A DNA stretch of 50,338 nucleotides from an uncultured Oscillospiraceae bacterium (GCA_949841355.1 CATKZP010000020.1:1-50338), one strand, 5' to 3'; positions 25,597 through 34,677 are shown, counted from the first letter of the stretch. Made by a program: numbers and translations. The notes: generated by a model from the sequence alone, not told the origin.

Positions 25597-26925
25597 ATGA
25601 TTCAGCTATCCGACCATTTTGACTGCAAGCGCCTGCTGCGCTTTACCTTTCCGTCCATCGTCATGCTGGTGTTCACCTCCATTTACGGGGTGGTGGACGG
25701 TTTTTTTGTGTCCAATTTCGCCGGAAAGACCCCCTTTGCGGCGGTGAATTTCATCTTTCCGGTGCTGATGATTCTGGGCTGCGCCGGGTTCATGTTCGGC
25801 ACCGGCGGCAGCGCCCTCATCGCCAAGACCCTGGGAGAGGGAAACCGGGCGCAGGCCAACGGGATCTTCTCCCTGCTGGTGTACGCCGCGGCCGGGAGCG
25901 GCGTGGTGCTGGCGGCGGCGGGACTGCTCTTCATGCCCGCCCTGGCGCGGGCGCTGGGGGCCCAGGGCCAGCTGCTGGAGGACAGCGTGACCTACGGGCG
26001 GATCATCGCCCTGGCCCTGCCCTTTTTCATCCTCCAGTCGGAATTTCAGTGTCTGTTTGTCACGGCGGAGAAGCCCAAGCTGGGGCTGGCCGTCACCGTG
26101 GCGGCGGGGACGGCCAACATGGCGCTGGACGCGCTGTTTGTGGGGGCGTTCCGCTGGGGGCTGGAGGGCGCGGCGGCGGCCACCGCCATCAGCCAGCTGG
26201 TAGGCGGCGTGATACCCCTGGCCTACTTCGGGCGGCGCAACGCCAGCCTGCTGCGGCTGGGGCGGTGCCGGTTTGACGGCCGGACGCTGCTCAGAGCCTG
26301 CGCCAACGGCGCGTCCGAGCTGATGAGCAATATATCTGCGTCGGTGGTGGCCATGCTCTATAACGCCCAGCTCATGGCCAAGGCGGGGGAGGACGGCGTG
26401 GCCGCCTACGGGGTGCTGATGTACGTCAGCCTGGTGTTCCAGGCCATTTTCATCGGCTACGCTGTGGGCGCGGCGCCCGTGGTGGGCTACCATCACGGGG
26501 CGGGGGACCGGGAGGAGCTCAAGGGCCTGCTGCGGCGCAGCGGGATGCTGATTGCCGCCTTTTCCGTGGCGATGTGCCTGGCGGGGGAGGGGCTGGGCAG
26601 GCCGCTGGCCGTCCTCTTCGTGGGGTACGACCGGGCACTGCTGGACCTGACCGCCCAAGCCTTTTCCATCTTCTCCATCTCCTTTTTGTTCTCCGGGCTG
26701 GCCATTTTCGGCTCCTCCTTCTTCACCGCCCTCAACGACGGGCTGACCTCGGCGCTGATCTCCTTTCTGCGCACCCTGGTGTTCCAGTGCGCGGCGGTGG
26801 TGCTGTTCTCCGCCCTGTGGGGGCTGGACGGCATCTGGTGGTCCATCGTGGCGGCGGAGATGATGGCGGTGGCGGTGACGCTGGCCTTTCTGGCGGCCAA
26901 GAGGAAAAAGTACGGCTATCTCTGA
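25597..26925 (+). CDS. MATE family efflux transporter (MarR-linked)
   Basis: The 442-residue, 12-span protein begins LLRFTFPSIVMLVFTSIYGVVDGFFVSNFAGKTPFAAVNFIFPV, then GTGGSALIAKTLGEG, and has the second-half repeat (NISASVVAMLYNAQLMAKAGEDGVAAYGVLMYV). It is distinct from the MATE protein at 4044. It is co-transcribed with the MarR gene, so its expression is expected to be derepressed by the exported compound or a related ligand. Confidence 0.93.
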   Translation: MIQLSDHFDCKRLLRFTFPSIVMLVFTSIYGVVDGFFVSNFAGKTPFAAVNFIFPVLMILGCAGFMFGTGGSALIAKTLGEGNRAQANGIFSLLVYAAAGSGVVLAAAGLLFMPALARALGAQGQLLEDSVTYGRIIALALPFFILQSEFQCLFVTAEKPKLGLAVTVAAGTANMALDALFVGAFRWGLEGAAAATAISQLVGGVIPLAYFGRRNASLLRLGRCRFDGRTLLRACANGASELMSNISASVVAMLYNAQLMAKAGEDGVAAYGVLMYVSLVFQAIFIGYAVGAAPVVGYHHGAGDREELKGLLRRSGMLIAAFSVAMCLAGEGLGRPLAVLFVGYDRALLDLTAQAFSIFSISFLFSGLAIFGSSFFTALNDGLTSALISFLRTLVFQCAAVVLFSALWGLDGIWWSIVAAEMMAVAVTLAFLAAKRKKYGYL

Positions 26926-26943
26926 GGGAGCGGTGATCCGCCC

Positions 26944-26972
26944 TTGCAATTCCCGGCGCGGTCTGGTATAAT
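26944..26972 (+). promoter_or_regulatory. Promoter of degV
   Basis: TTGCAA (26944-26949), 17 bp, TATAAT (26967-26972), about 65 bp before the start codon. Confidence 0.65.
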
Positions 26973-27038
26973 CGTGCCAATTCGGTCCGCCGGGGCTGTG
27001 TTGGGCCGCGCAATCAACCGAAAATGGGAGGTTTTGGC

Positions 27039-27875
27039 ATGTCCATCAAAATTACCGCCACCAGCACCTGCGACCTGCCCGCCGAGCTGCTGGAGCGCTA
27101 TCAGATCACCATGGTTCCGCTGTACGTCTCCTTCGGGGGGAAAACCTACCGGGACGGCGTGGACGCGGGCCCGGAGGATATCTTCCGCCACGTGGAGGAG
27201 GGCGGCCAGCTGCCCACCACCGCCGCCGTCAACATCGCGGACTATCAGGAGCTGTTCGCCCAGCTCTCGCCCCAGTACGACGAGGTGCTCCACATTACCA
27301 TCGGCAGCGAATTTTCCTGCTGCTACCAAAACGCCCTGGTGGCGGCGGAGGACTACCCCAACGTCCACGTGGTGGACTCCCGAAATCTCACCGTGGGCCA
27401 GGGCATTCTGGCGGTGGCCGCCGCCGAGGCGGCCCAGCGCGGGGCGGACATCGGTGAGATCAAAGCCATGCTGGAGGAGATGACCGCCCGGGTGGACACC
27501 ACCTTCGTGGTGGACAAGCTGGATTACCTGGCCAAGGGGGGCCGGTGCTCGTCGGTGGTGGCCCTGGGGGCCAATCTGCTGAAGCTCAAGCCCTGCATCG
27601 TTTTGTCCGACGGCCGGATGAACGTGGGCAAGAAGTACCGCGGCGCCTTCGACAAGGTGCTCTCCGACTATGTGTTGGACCAGCTGGCCGGCAAGGACGT
27701 GGACCAGGACCGGGTGTTTGTGGTCCATACCCGCTGCGACCCCAGCATTCCGGAGAATGTCTGCGATATGGTGCGGCAGTTCGGCTTCCGCGAGGTGATC
27801 ACCGCCGTGGCGGGCTGCACCATCTCCTGCCACTGCGGGCCCAACACCCTGGGGGTCATCTTCCTGCGCAAGTGA
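27039..27875 (+). CDS. DegV family fatty-acid-binding protein
   Basis: This 278-residue protein has the DegV pattern: IKITATSTCDLPAELLERY, VPLYVSFGGKTYRDGVD, LPTTAAVNIADYQELF (loop contacting the fatty-acid carboxylate), ITIGSEFSCCYQNA and DKLDYLAKGGRCSSVVAL. Members such as FakB present fatty acids to the kinase FakA. No fakA is adjacent. The ATG at 27039 is chosen because GGGAGG lies just upstream; the earlier ATG at 27024 precedes that Shine-Dalgarno. Confidence 0.93.
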   Translation: MSIKITATSTCDLPAELLERYQITMVPLYVSFGGKTYRDGVDAGPEDIFRHVEEGGQLPTTAAVNIADYQELFAQLSPQYDEVLHITIGSEFSCCYQNALVAAEDYPNVHVVDSRNLTVGQGILAVAAAEAAQRGADIGEIKAMLEEMTARVDTTFVVDKLDYLAKGGRCSSVVALGANLLKLKPCIVLSDGRMNVGKKYRGAFDKVLSDYVLDQLAGKDVDQDRVFVVHTRCDPSIPENVCDMVRQFGFREVITAVAGCTISCHCGPNTLGVIFLRK

Positions 27876-28403
27876 GGGCGCTCATCCCAAAATGTTTCAC
27901 GTGAGATGTATTGTGTAAAAGGTGGTTTCACCACCGAATACATTACATAGCTGACGGTTCATTTGTGGCAAAATGACACAGGCTGAAAAGGCGGTGTTCG
28001 ACCAGCAGAAGGGAACCGAAGGCGGAGCGTCCGGGGATGACCTGGGCGCTCCGTTTTCTTTGTCGGCCCTCTGCTAAGGGCGCACTTACTCACCACCGGC
28101 CAAGGCCGTCGGTGGTACTGCCTGACGGCAGCCGTGCACCCACCGGGGCGGCTCCACCGGGGGCGTCCTTCCCTGCCGGTATATGCCAGCAGACGCCAAC
28201 GGCGGCTTGTGCATCGGACGTAGCTGTGCCGATTACTGGGGGCTTGGAGCCTTCGGCCACCAACAAGCGGCACAGGGTATATACCTGTGCATTGCTTGCC
28301 ACTACTATCAGCACCTATAAATGAGGGTTGAATGTCATTCCTATTGGTGGTATACTTGGCTCGTGACAAATCGACAAATCGGAATTTGAATGGGGGGTGC
28401 AAG
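27876..28403. other. 528-bp gap: degenerate parS, hairpins, no recognised gene
   Basis: 27893-27908 reads TGTTTCACGTGAGATG, a parS whose right quarter has decayed. GGTGGTTTCACCACC (27921-27935) is a short perfect hairpin. CGGAGCG / CGCTCCG followed by TTTT (28023-28057) is a possible terminator with a long loop. 28065-28330 is compositionally different and contains short open frames on the minus strand (for example 28090-28314) that I do not recognise. Confidence 0.5.
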
Positions 28404-28856
28404 ATGATCAGATTAAAGCAACTTGATTCTGAGTACTTGGAAACAGTTATGGCTTTTGATAAGCTTAATTTTCCGACGGATTTCTGGAAAGCAGCGGACT
28501 GGAAAGACTTGATGGAGGATGAAAGAGCTTTATATTATGCATTTTTGGATGAGGAAAACTTAGTAGCTAATGCCTTTATCTATAATTGGAAGGGCGAAAA
28601 AGACTATATTAAGATCATGAATATCTCCGTCCATCCGAAATATAGAGGACACGGCCTGGCCTGTAAATTGATGAACCATGTTCGAGATGAGATGTCAGTG
28701 ATAGGAATGAAGCGTTTTTGCGGAGAGACAAGAAGCTCCAATAAAGCAATGCAAACAGTCTTTGAAAAATGTGGCTATCACCTGGATCGGATCGAAGAGA
28801 AATATTTTCAAAACCCCGATGAAAGTGCATACAAATATGTATTGGAATTAAAATGA
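28404..28856 (+). CDS. GNAT family N-acetyltransferase, horizontally acquired
   Basis: This 150-residue protein has the GNAT acetyl-CoA motif A (IKIMNISVHPKYRGHGLACKLMNHV, residues about 70-95) and a typical C-terminus (RSSNKAMQTVFEKCGYHLDRIEEKYF). The substrate is unknown. The Shine-Dalgarno GGGGGG precedes the ATG at 28404. The gene and its flanks (about 28330-28980) are strikingly AT-rich against GC-rich neighbours on both sides, which indicates recent acquisition. Confidence 0.88.
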   Translation: MIRLKQLDSEYLETVMAFDKLNFPTDFWKAADWKDLMEDERALYYAFLDEENLVANAFIYNWKGEKDYIKIMNISVHPKYRGHGLACKLMNHVRDEMSVIGMKRFCGETRSSNKAMQTVFEKCGYHLDRIEEKYFQNPDESAYKYVLELK

Positions 28857-29000
28857 AAAGAAAACGTTTTGAAGTGCAACCATAAATGTAATAAATTATG
28901 TCTTATCAGAATTCCAGTTTATTGGGGGATTTCATCTTTTAGGTAAAGTCCCCCTTGACAAATGTTCTCCTGAAACAATGGTTTGATAATACGAACAGAA

Positions 29001-29033
29001 AGGACCGCCGCCGGATTGCCCGGTGGCGGTCCT
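29001..29033 (-). terminator. Terminator after the S41 protease
   Basis: AGGACCGCC / GGCGGTCCT stem with interrupted inner pairing. On the minus strand it is followed by TTTCTGTT. Confidence 0.6.
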
Positions 29034-29039
29034 GTGATT

Positions 29040-30218
29040 TTATCCGGCCCCGTCCGTGAGCAGCTCCACGGCCGCCTGGAGCTGAACGTCGTCCGCCCCG
29101 CCGATGGCCGCCCCCTCGGGCAGGGAGAGGGTGCGGTCGGGGGTGAGCCCCTCTCCGATGAGGGAGCGGCCGCTGCCGGTGCAGTAGGCGGCGGTGGACA
29201 GCCCCAGCCCGCCGCCGTTGGCCAGCGGGAAGGTGATCTGGGAGTACCCCTTGCCGGAGGTTAGCTCGCCCACGATGGGCGCGCCCGCGCTCTCGCGCAG
29301 CTGGGCGGCCAGCAGCTCCGCCGCGGAGTAGCTGTCCTGGTTCACCAGCACCGCCATGGGCAGGTCCACGCACGCGGCGTCCGACTGGTATACCGACTGG
29401 AAGCCCCACCGGGGTTTTTGGGTGAACACCGGACCCTCGGGCAGCAGGTAGTCCAGGATTTTTTCCAGCTCCGAGATGTAGCCGCCGGGATTGCTGCGCA
29501 GGTCCACCACCAGGCGCTGCGCGCCCTGGTCCAGCAGGGCGTCCACCTCGCGCTGGAAGCTGTCGGATGAGCCGGAATAGAAATTGTCCAGCTTGACATA
29601 GCCTGTGTTCTCCTCCAGCATCCGCCCGCTGGCGGAGGAGTTGCGCATGGTGGCCCGGGTGCAAATCACGTCCCGCGCGGCGCCGTCCTCGCCCAGCAGG
29701 GTGAGGGTCACCTGGGTGCCGGACTCCCCACGGATGAGGTCCGCGCCCTGCTCCCGGGCGTCCCCGGCGATGGACTGGCCGTCCACGGCGGTGATGACGT
29801 CCCCGGGGATTACCCCGGCCTTGTCTGCGGGGCCGTCCGGGGTGACGGACTGGACCAGCAGGCCCTCCTCCCGCTCATAGGAGACGGTGACGCCCACCCC
29901 CACGTAGTTGTTGGCCCGGCGCTGGTTGGTGGCCTGGTGGCGCTCCTGGTCCAGGTAGTACGACCAGCGGTCCCCAAGCCCGTTCACAAAGGCGTTCAGC
30001 CCCGCGTCCACCGCGCGGCCCAGGTCGGCGTCCTCCTCCACGAAGGCGAACCGGGCCAGCAGGTAGGTCTGCACCATGGCCAGGCCGCTGGGGCCCAGCA
30101 GCAGGCACCACGCCCCGGCGGATACCGCCAGGGTGAGCGCCACCGTGATGAGGATTTTGACCCAGCCCGCCAGCTGCCAGCCGCGGCGCCTGCGTGTGTG
30201 TACCGTCTGCTCGTTCAT
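29040..30218 (-). CDS. S41 family carboxy-terminal processing protease (CtpB-like)
   Basis: This 392-residue protein has an N-terminal membrane anchor (WVKILITVALTLAVSAGAWCLL), a PDZ domain (residues about 105-190, YVGVGVTVSYEREEGLLV, PGDVITAVDGQSIAG) and the S41 catalytic part. The likely nucleophile is Ser298 in NQDSYSAAELLAAQL and the general base Lys323 in SGKGYSQ; DLRSNPGG is also present. It acts outside the membrane. It ends the ftsE-ftsX-M23 series, as ctpB homologues do in many Firmicutes, and probably trims envelope or sporulation proteins. Confidence 0.93.
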   Translation of the reverse strand: MNEQTVHTRRRRGWQLAGWVKILITVALTLAVSAGAWCLLLGPSGLAMVQTYLLARFAFVEEDADLGRAVDAGLNAFVNGLGDRWSYYLDQERHQATNQRRANNYVGVGVTVSYEREEGLLVQSVTPDGPADKAGVIPGDVITAVDGQSIAGDAREQGADLIRGESGTQVTLTLLGEDGAARDVICTRATMRNSSASGRMLEENTGYVKLDNFYSGSSDSFQREVDALLDQGAQRLVVDLRSNPGGYISELEKILDYLLPEGPVFTQKPRWGFQSVYQSDAACVDLPMAVLVNQDSYSAAELLAAQLRESAGAPIVGELTSGKGYSQITFPLANGGGLGLSTAAYCTGSGRSLIGEGLTPDRTLSLPEGAAIGGADDVQLQAAVELLTDGAG

Positions 30219-30316
30219 GATTCAAAACCTCCCTGCTGAAAATGGAACAGGGACGCGGGTTTTCCCCGCGCCCCTGGGTTTTATGTGTTTTGATCCGCGT
30301 CCCGCGCCGGCAGGGC

Positions 30317-31573
30317 TCAGCCTCCCTTCATCTTTGCGCCGCTGGGGGAGGTGAAGGTCATGCCGGGGTAGAGCTTGAGCACGTCGTTGCGCACGCTGTT
30401 GATGCGCAGCTCGAAGTGCAGGTGGTTGCCGGTGGAGCGCCCCGTGGAACCCACGTAGCCGATGACCTGGCCCTTCTGCACCGTCTGCCCCTCCTGGACG
30501 ATGGGCACCTGGTTCTGGTGGGCGTACAGAGTGACGTAGCCGTTTCCGTGGCTGATGATGCAGTAGTAGCCGTAGGACGAGGCGTTCTGGTTTTTGTTCA
30601 CCGTGGTGACCACGCCGGTCTTGGCGGCGTAGATGGGGGTGCCGCCGGGGGCGGGTATGTCGGTGCCGGTGTGATGGTCCCGCTTGCCGGTGAAGGGGTC
30701 GGCCCGGCTGCCGAACAGGGAGGAGATCTTATACCGGCCCGGCAGAGGCCAGTACCAGTCGCCGCTGTTCATGCTGGCGTTCTGCTGGGCTTCCAGGGCG
30801 GCGATCTGGGCGGCGTATTTGCGCTCGGACTCTTTCAGCTCTTTGTTGATCTTGGCCTCGCTCTCCGCCAGCTCCTTGGCCTTGGCGGCCGCCTCGCTCT
30901 CGGAGGCGGCGATCTTGTTGAGCAGGATCTGGGCCTGGGCGTGCTGGTCCTCCAGCTCGGCCTTCTTCGCTTCCAGCGCCTGCTGCACCTCGGCCTGGTC
31001 CGCCCGGCCTGCGGCCAGATCGTCCCGGGCGGCGCCCAGCTGGGCCTGGGTGGCGTTGAGCTGGTCGATGATGCGGTTGGAGTAGTCCATGATGTCAGCG
31101 ATGAGCATGGCGTAATCCAGCATCTCGGAGAAGCTGGACGCCTCGAACAGGATGGACAGATAGGACACGCTGCCCGTCTCCTCCATCCAGCGCACCTGCC
31201 GGTAGAATTCCTGGTACTGCGCCTCCTCCTGCTGCTCCAGGCGCTGGATATCGGCCTCCTTCTGGGCGATTTGGAGGTCGTACTGGTCCAGCAGGGCCTG
31301 GCTGGTGTTGATCTCCTCCTCGGTGAGCACCACCTGGCCCTGGATGAGCTCCATCTGCTCCTCGGCCTGGCTGAGGTCGTCGCGGATCTTGGCCAGCTGG
31401 GCCTCGACCTCCTTTTTTTGGGCCTGGATGTCGCTGAGGTCGTTCTTGAGGTTCTGGATATCCTCCTTGGTCACGTCGGCGTAGGCGATGGCGGCCAGGG
31501 CGGACGCCAGCAGGGACAGCAGCAGCACCGCCGCCAGCACAATGACGATGATGCGCTGAGTTTTTTTCTTCAT
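30317..31573 (-). CDS. Murein hydrolase activator-like protein: coiled coil plus M23 peptidase
   Basis: This 418-residue protein has a signal peptide (MKKKTQRIIVIVLAAVLLLSLL...AYA), a long coiled coil (about residues 35-265, with EMLDYAMLIADIMDYSNRIIDQL in the middle) and a C-terminal M23 domain. The M23 zinc residues are intact (HHTGTDIPAPGG and HLHFEL), so it may be an active endopeptidase. The gene lies 30 bases after ftsX. FtsEX activates such PcsB/EnvC/CwlO-type hydrolases through the coiled coil, so this is its likely partner in cell separation or wall elongation. Confidence 0.94.
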   Translation of the reverse strand: MKKKTQRIIVIVLAAVLLLSLLASALAAIAYADVTKEDIQNLKNDLSDIQAQKKEVEAQLAKIRDDLSQAEEQMELIQGQVVLTEEEINTSQALLDQYDLQIAQKEADIQRLEQQEEAQYQEFYRQVRWMEETGSVSYLSILFEASSFSEMLDYAMLIADIMDYSNRIIDQLNATQAQLGAARDDLAAGRADQAEVQQALEAKKAELEDQHAQAQILLNKIAASESEAAAKAKELAESEAKINKELKESERKYAAQIAALEAQQNASMNSGDWYWPLPGRYKISSLFGSRADPFTGKRDHHTGTDIPAPGGTPIYAAKTGVVTTVNKNQNASSYGYYCIISHGNGYVTLYAHQNQVPIVQEGQTVQKGQVIGYVGSTGRSTGNHLHFELRINSVRNDVLKLYPGMTFTSPSGAKMKGG

Positions 31574-31602
31574 GCCGGTCCTCCTTTGTCAGCGGGGCGG
31601 GG

Positions 31603-32490
31603 TCAAACCTGAAGGAACTTGCGGATGGCGAAGCTGGAGCCCAGCATGCCGATGACGGAGCCGGCCAGCAGGAACACCTGGAGCACCCGGGTCCAGATCT
31701 CCCGGAAGTCCATCAGGGTGAACAGGGCGGTGGCGCCACTGTTCGTCAGGGCGCGGCACACGGCGGCGTACACCCCCCATTGGAGGAAGAAGGCGGCTAC
31801 CGCCCCCATGACGCCCAGGAGCAGCCCCTCCACAATGAAGGGCCAGCGGATGAAGCCGTCGGTGGCGCCGCACATCTTCATAATGGCGATTTCCTCCCGC
31901 CGGGAGAAGGCGGCCAGCCGGGTGGTGTTGGAGATGATGAACAGCGACACCGCCGCCAGAATGCCGATGAGCACATAGGCCAGGGCGGTGACGGCGTTGC
32001 GCGCGGTTACGAAGCCCTCGGCCACCTCGCTCTCCGCCCGGTAGTTGGCCACGCCGGGCAGGGCGCGCACCGTGTCCACCGTCTCGGTGAAGCGCTCCAG
32101 GTCGGCCACGCGGACGGAAAGCCGGTCGCGCAGCACCTCGTCGGGCATGGTGGCGTACAGGCCGTTATTGCCGTATTTCCCCACCAGGGCGGCCTTGGCC
32201 TCCTGCTTGGTGATGAACTCCACCTCGGCCACGTTGTCCACCTGCCGCACCCGCTCCATGAGCTGCTGAACCTGCTGGAAGGAGAAGGACTCGTCCACGT
32301 AGACCAGGAACTCGTTTTCCTCCTCCAGCTGCTTGAGCTGCTCGTCCACGTTGATGGCCAGCAGGGAGAAGGAGCCCATGATGATGAGGCAGGCCACGAT
32401 CATGCACACCGCGGCGAAGGACATCAGGCCGTGGGAGAAGATGCTCACAAAGCCCTCTTTGATGAAATAGCCCAAGTTGAATTTTCTCAT
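31603..32490 (-). CDS. ftsX: Cell division protein FtsX
   Basis: This 295-residue membrane protein has one span, a large extracellular domain (residues about 45-165) and three C-terminal spans (FVTARNAVTALAYVLIGILAAVSLFIISNTTRLAAFSRREEIAIMKMCGAT). That layout is FtsX. With FtsE it transmits ATP hydrolysis across the membrane to a peptidoglycan hydrolase. It overlaps ftsE by 4 bp and precedes the coiled-coil M23 hydrolase. Confidence 0.96.
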   Translation of the reverse strand: MRKFNLGYFIKEGFVSIFSHGLMSFAAVCMIVACLIIMGSFSLLAINVDEQLKQLEEENEFLVYVDESFSFQQVQQLMERVRQVDNVAEVEFITKQEAKAALVGKYGNNGLYATMPDEVLRDRLSVRVADLERFTETVDTVRALPGVANYRAESEVAEGFVTARNAVTALAYVLIGILAAVSLFIISNTTRLAAFSRREEIAIMKMCGATDGFIRWPFIVEGLLLGVMGAVAAFFLQWGVYAAVCRALTNSGATALFTLMDFREIWTRVLQVFLLAGSVIGMLGSSFAIRKFLQV

Positions 32491-33167
32491 GCTCTGTAAT
32501 AGCCTCCCTGACCGTCCCGGATCATTTCGCCGTCCTTGATGGCCACCACCCGCTTGGAAAAGCGGTTGACCAGCTCCCGCGCGTGGGTGACCACCAGCAT
32601 GGTGGTGCCCATGGCGTTGATCCGCTCCAGCAGGGTCATGATCTCCAGGGAGCGCCGGGGGTCCAGGTTGCCGGTGGGCTCGTCAGCGATAATCATTTTG
32701 GGGTTGTTCACCAGCGCCCGGGCGATGGCCACCCGCTGCTGCTCGCCGCCGCTCAGCTCGGTGGGGAAGGCGTCCTCCTTCCCGTCCAGGCCCACCAGGT
32801 CCAGCACGTAGGGAATGCGCTTGCGCATCTCCCGCGAGCTGGCGCCCACGGTGCGCATGGCGAACTCCAGATTGCCCTGCACCGTCTTTTTCTCGATGAG
32901 CCGGAAGTCCTGAAAGATGATGCCCAGGGTGCGCCGCATGTGGGGGATCTGCCAGCGGCGGATGTTGTTCAGGTTATAGCCGTTGACGATGACCCGGCCC
33001 TGGGAGGCGGTGACCTCGGCGGTGAGCAGCTTGACGATGGTGGACTTGCCCGAGCCGGACGGGCCCACCAGGAACACAAACTCCCCGTCCTCGATGCGCA
33101 GGTTGATTCCCCGCAGGGCCTTGGTGCCGTTGTCGTATTCTTTATGTACGTCGATCAATCGAATCAT
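32487..33167 (-). CDS. ftsE: Cell division ATP-binding protein FtsE
   Basis: This 226-residue ABC ATPase has Walker A GPSGSGKST (about 36-44), the Q-loop IFQDFRLI, signature LSGGEQQRVAIARAL, Walker B MIIADEPTGNLDP and a switch histidine in VVTHAREL. The start at 33167 (MIRLIDVHKEYDNG) is the normal FtsE start; the frame runs upstream but that part is not homologous. A consensus promoter lies at 33232-33260. It opens the ftsE-ftsX-M23-S41 unit. Confidence 0.97.
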   Translation of the reverse strand: MIRLIDVHKEYDNGTKALRGINLRIEDGEFVFLVGPSGSGKSTIVKLLTAEVTASQGRVIVNGYNLNNIRRWQIPHMRRTLGIIFQDFRLIEKKTVQGNLEFAMRTVGASSREMRKRIPYVLDLVGLDGKEDAFPTELSGGEQQRVAIARALVNNPKMIIADEPTGNLDPRRSLEIMTLLERINAMGTTMLVVTHARELVNRFSKRVVAIKDGEMIRDGQGGYYRA

Positions 33168-33231
33168 GGGCCCGCATCTCCGTGTTATACTCAAGGTCTC
33201 GCCCATCTGTGTGCGGACGGAATTGCCTTTT

Positions 33232-33260
33232 ATTATACCGAGTTCCCCCAGGTATGTCAA
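33232..33260 (-). promoter_or_regulatory. Promoter of the ftsEX operon
   Basis: On the minus strand TTGACA (33260-33255), 17 bp and TATAAT (33237-33232), both perfect. Confidence 0.8.
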
Positions 33261-33354
33261 CCGGGAAGGGACACTTCCCAAAATTCCCCTGGGACTGTAT
33301 GCCAGGGAATGTATGCCGGGGGCGGCGCATATGTGTGTGGGTGAGGTGGTGGAC

Positions 33355-34050
33355 ATGGTGGGCCGGCTGGTGCTGGCGCGGGAGCGGGGCCGCTCCCGGT
33401 TGGAGGAGGACCGCCTGGGGCCGCTCGCGGTGGTGCGCGCCGTGGTGTACGCGCCGGAGGGACTCTCGCCCTGGCGGCTCAGGCGGCGGCTGCGCCGGGC
33501 GGAGCGGATGCTGGCGCGGGCGGGCGCGGGCCGGGTGATCCTGGACAGGGACTTTCCCTGGCGGGAACGGCTCACGCTGCTGCGTCCGGTGGACCCGCTG
33601 CCCTTCTGGCGGGGGTGCGCCGACGTGCTGGCCCTGGGCGCGCTGGCGGCGGAGGGCGTGCCTCCGGGCCGGGGGAGGGTGGCCCTGTCCGCCCCCCGGC
33701 TGTGCGGGGAGCTGGAGCGGGCGGCGGAGCGGCTGTGCCCCCAGGTGCGGGGGCTGCTCATCGACGCCCCCGGCGGGGAGGATTACGCCCGGTATCTTCA
33801 GGCGAAGTGCGGCCTGCCGGTGACGCCCCGCCCGGCGGGGGCCCACGCCACCGTGGCCTTTGGGCCGGACGGCGGCCGCTGGGGCCGGCGGGTGGAGCTG
33901 TATGAGGGCGGCGGGCTGGGCGGCCTCGCCCTGACGGCGCAGGGGGTGGAGCTGCCTCCGGACTGCGCCGATCAGGTGCTGGCCCTGCTGTGGGAGCGGG
34001 GAGAGGTGGGGCGCGATACGCTTCGGGCGGGCCGGGTCAGCCCCCCATGA
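33355..34050 (+). CDS. Hypothetical Arg/Leu-rich protein
   Basis: The 231-residue frame (MVGRLVLARERGRSRLEEDRLG...) has no motif I recognise. It contains LRRRLRRAERMLARAGAGRVILDRDFPWRE, LCPQVRGLLIDAPGGEDYARYLQAKCGLPVT and CADQVLALLWERGE. The amphipathic, non-repetitive composition with hydrophobic beta-like strands suggests a real soluble protein. The ATG at 33355 is preferred because GAGGTGG is 5 bases upstream; ATGs at 33313 and 33331 are possible. It is divergent from ftsE and its end overlaps the convergent P-loop gene by 14 bp. Confidence 0.6.
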   Translation: MVGRLVLARERGRSRLEEDRLGPLAVVRAVVYAPEGLSPWRLRRRLRRAERMLARAGAGRVILDRDFPWRERLTLLRPVDPLPFWRGCADVLALGALAAEGVPPGRGRVALSAPRLCGELERAAERLCPQVRGLLIDAPGGEDYARYLQAKCGLPVTPRPAGAHATVAFGPDGGRWGRRVELYEGGGLGGLALTAQGVELPPDCADQVLALLWERGEVGRDTLRAGRVSPP

Positions 34051-34591
34051 AGGCGTCGATTTGGGCCAGAATGGCCGGATCGGTTTGGTAGGAGAAGCCG
34101 GTGGCCTCTATGGTGAGGGTGTCCCCGGGGACCGGCTCCGCCCGGAGGTCCTGGGCCACCTGGATGAAGTCCTCCACCTCGTGGAGCGCGGCGACCAGAT
34201 GGGTGGGATGGCGGTTTTCCTCGTGCATACGGTGCAGGTACCGGCGGTGCAGAACCTCCGGGCTGCCCCGGAGAATGAGGGTCAGCACGTCGTAGCGGTG
34301 CTCCGCGGCGGAGGCGTGCAGCGCCTCCAGCTCCCAGGTGTGGAAGTTCGCCTCCAGAATGAGGCTGGCGCCGGTGGGCGCGGTCTGGGAAAATACGTGG
34401 CACATCAGGTCCACAGCGGCGTAGGAGAGGGCCTGGTTGTCCTCCCGGCGGTGAAAGCTGAGACGGCCGCTTAGGACCTCTTTCACGATGTCCTTTTGAA
34501 ATACGGCGACGCCGTACCGCTGGGACAGCAGCGAGGAAAACGTGGATTTGCCGGCGGCGATGTCGCCGGTGACGAGCAGCAGCTTGTTCAT
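34037..34591 (-). CDS. P-loop kinase-like AAA protein
   Basis: This 184-residue protein starts MNKLLLVTGDIAAGKSTFSSLLSQRYG with a Walker A GDIAAGKST (residues 9-17), followed by FQKDIVKEVL and LILEANFHTW. This is the size and layout of zeta-toxin/kinase-like small P-loop proteins (AAA_33 type). The substrate is unknown. There is no adjacent antitoxin-like gene, so a toxin role is not supported. It lies between a convergent hypothetical gene and prfC. Confidence 0.75.
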   Translation of the reverse strand: MNKLLLVTGDIAAGKSTFSSLLSQRYGVAVFQKDIVKEVLSGRLSFHRREDNQALSYAAVDLMCHVFSQTAPTGASLILEANFHTWELEALHASAAEHRYDVLTLILRGSPEVLHRRYLHRMHEENRHPTHLVAALHEVEDFIQVAQDLRAEPVPGDTLTIEATGFSYQTDPAILAQIDAFMGG

Positions 34592-34636
34592 GGAGATGAC
34601 CCTCCTTACAGTTTTTAGAATGGCGCTTCCCCGGAT

Positions 34637-34677
34637 AAAGCGGCGCCCGCCGGGAAGTTTTTTCTTCCGGCGGGCGT
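34637..34677 (-). terminator. Terminator after prfC
   Basis: GCGCCCGCCGG-GAAG / CTTCC-GGCGGGCG with a T loop. On the minus strand it is followed by CGCTTTAT. Confidence 0.65.

Noticed and set aside
28090..28314. 74-codon minus-strand frame in the 28.1-28.3 kb patch.
   Set aside because: There is no ribosome site, no family recognised, and overlapping frames are also open.
30248..30274. Hairpin AGGGACGCGGG / CCCGCGCCCCT between the M23 and S41 genes as a terminator.
   Set aside because: There is no T run in the direction of transcription; it may only slow or stabilise the mRNA.
34037..34591. Zeta-toxin identity for the P-loop protein.
   Set aside because: Only the general P-loop kinase pattern is visible and no antitoxin gene is adjacent.
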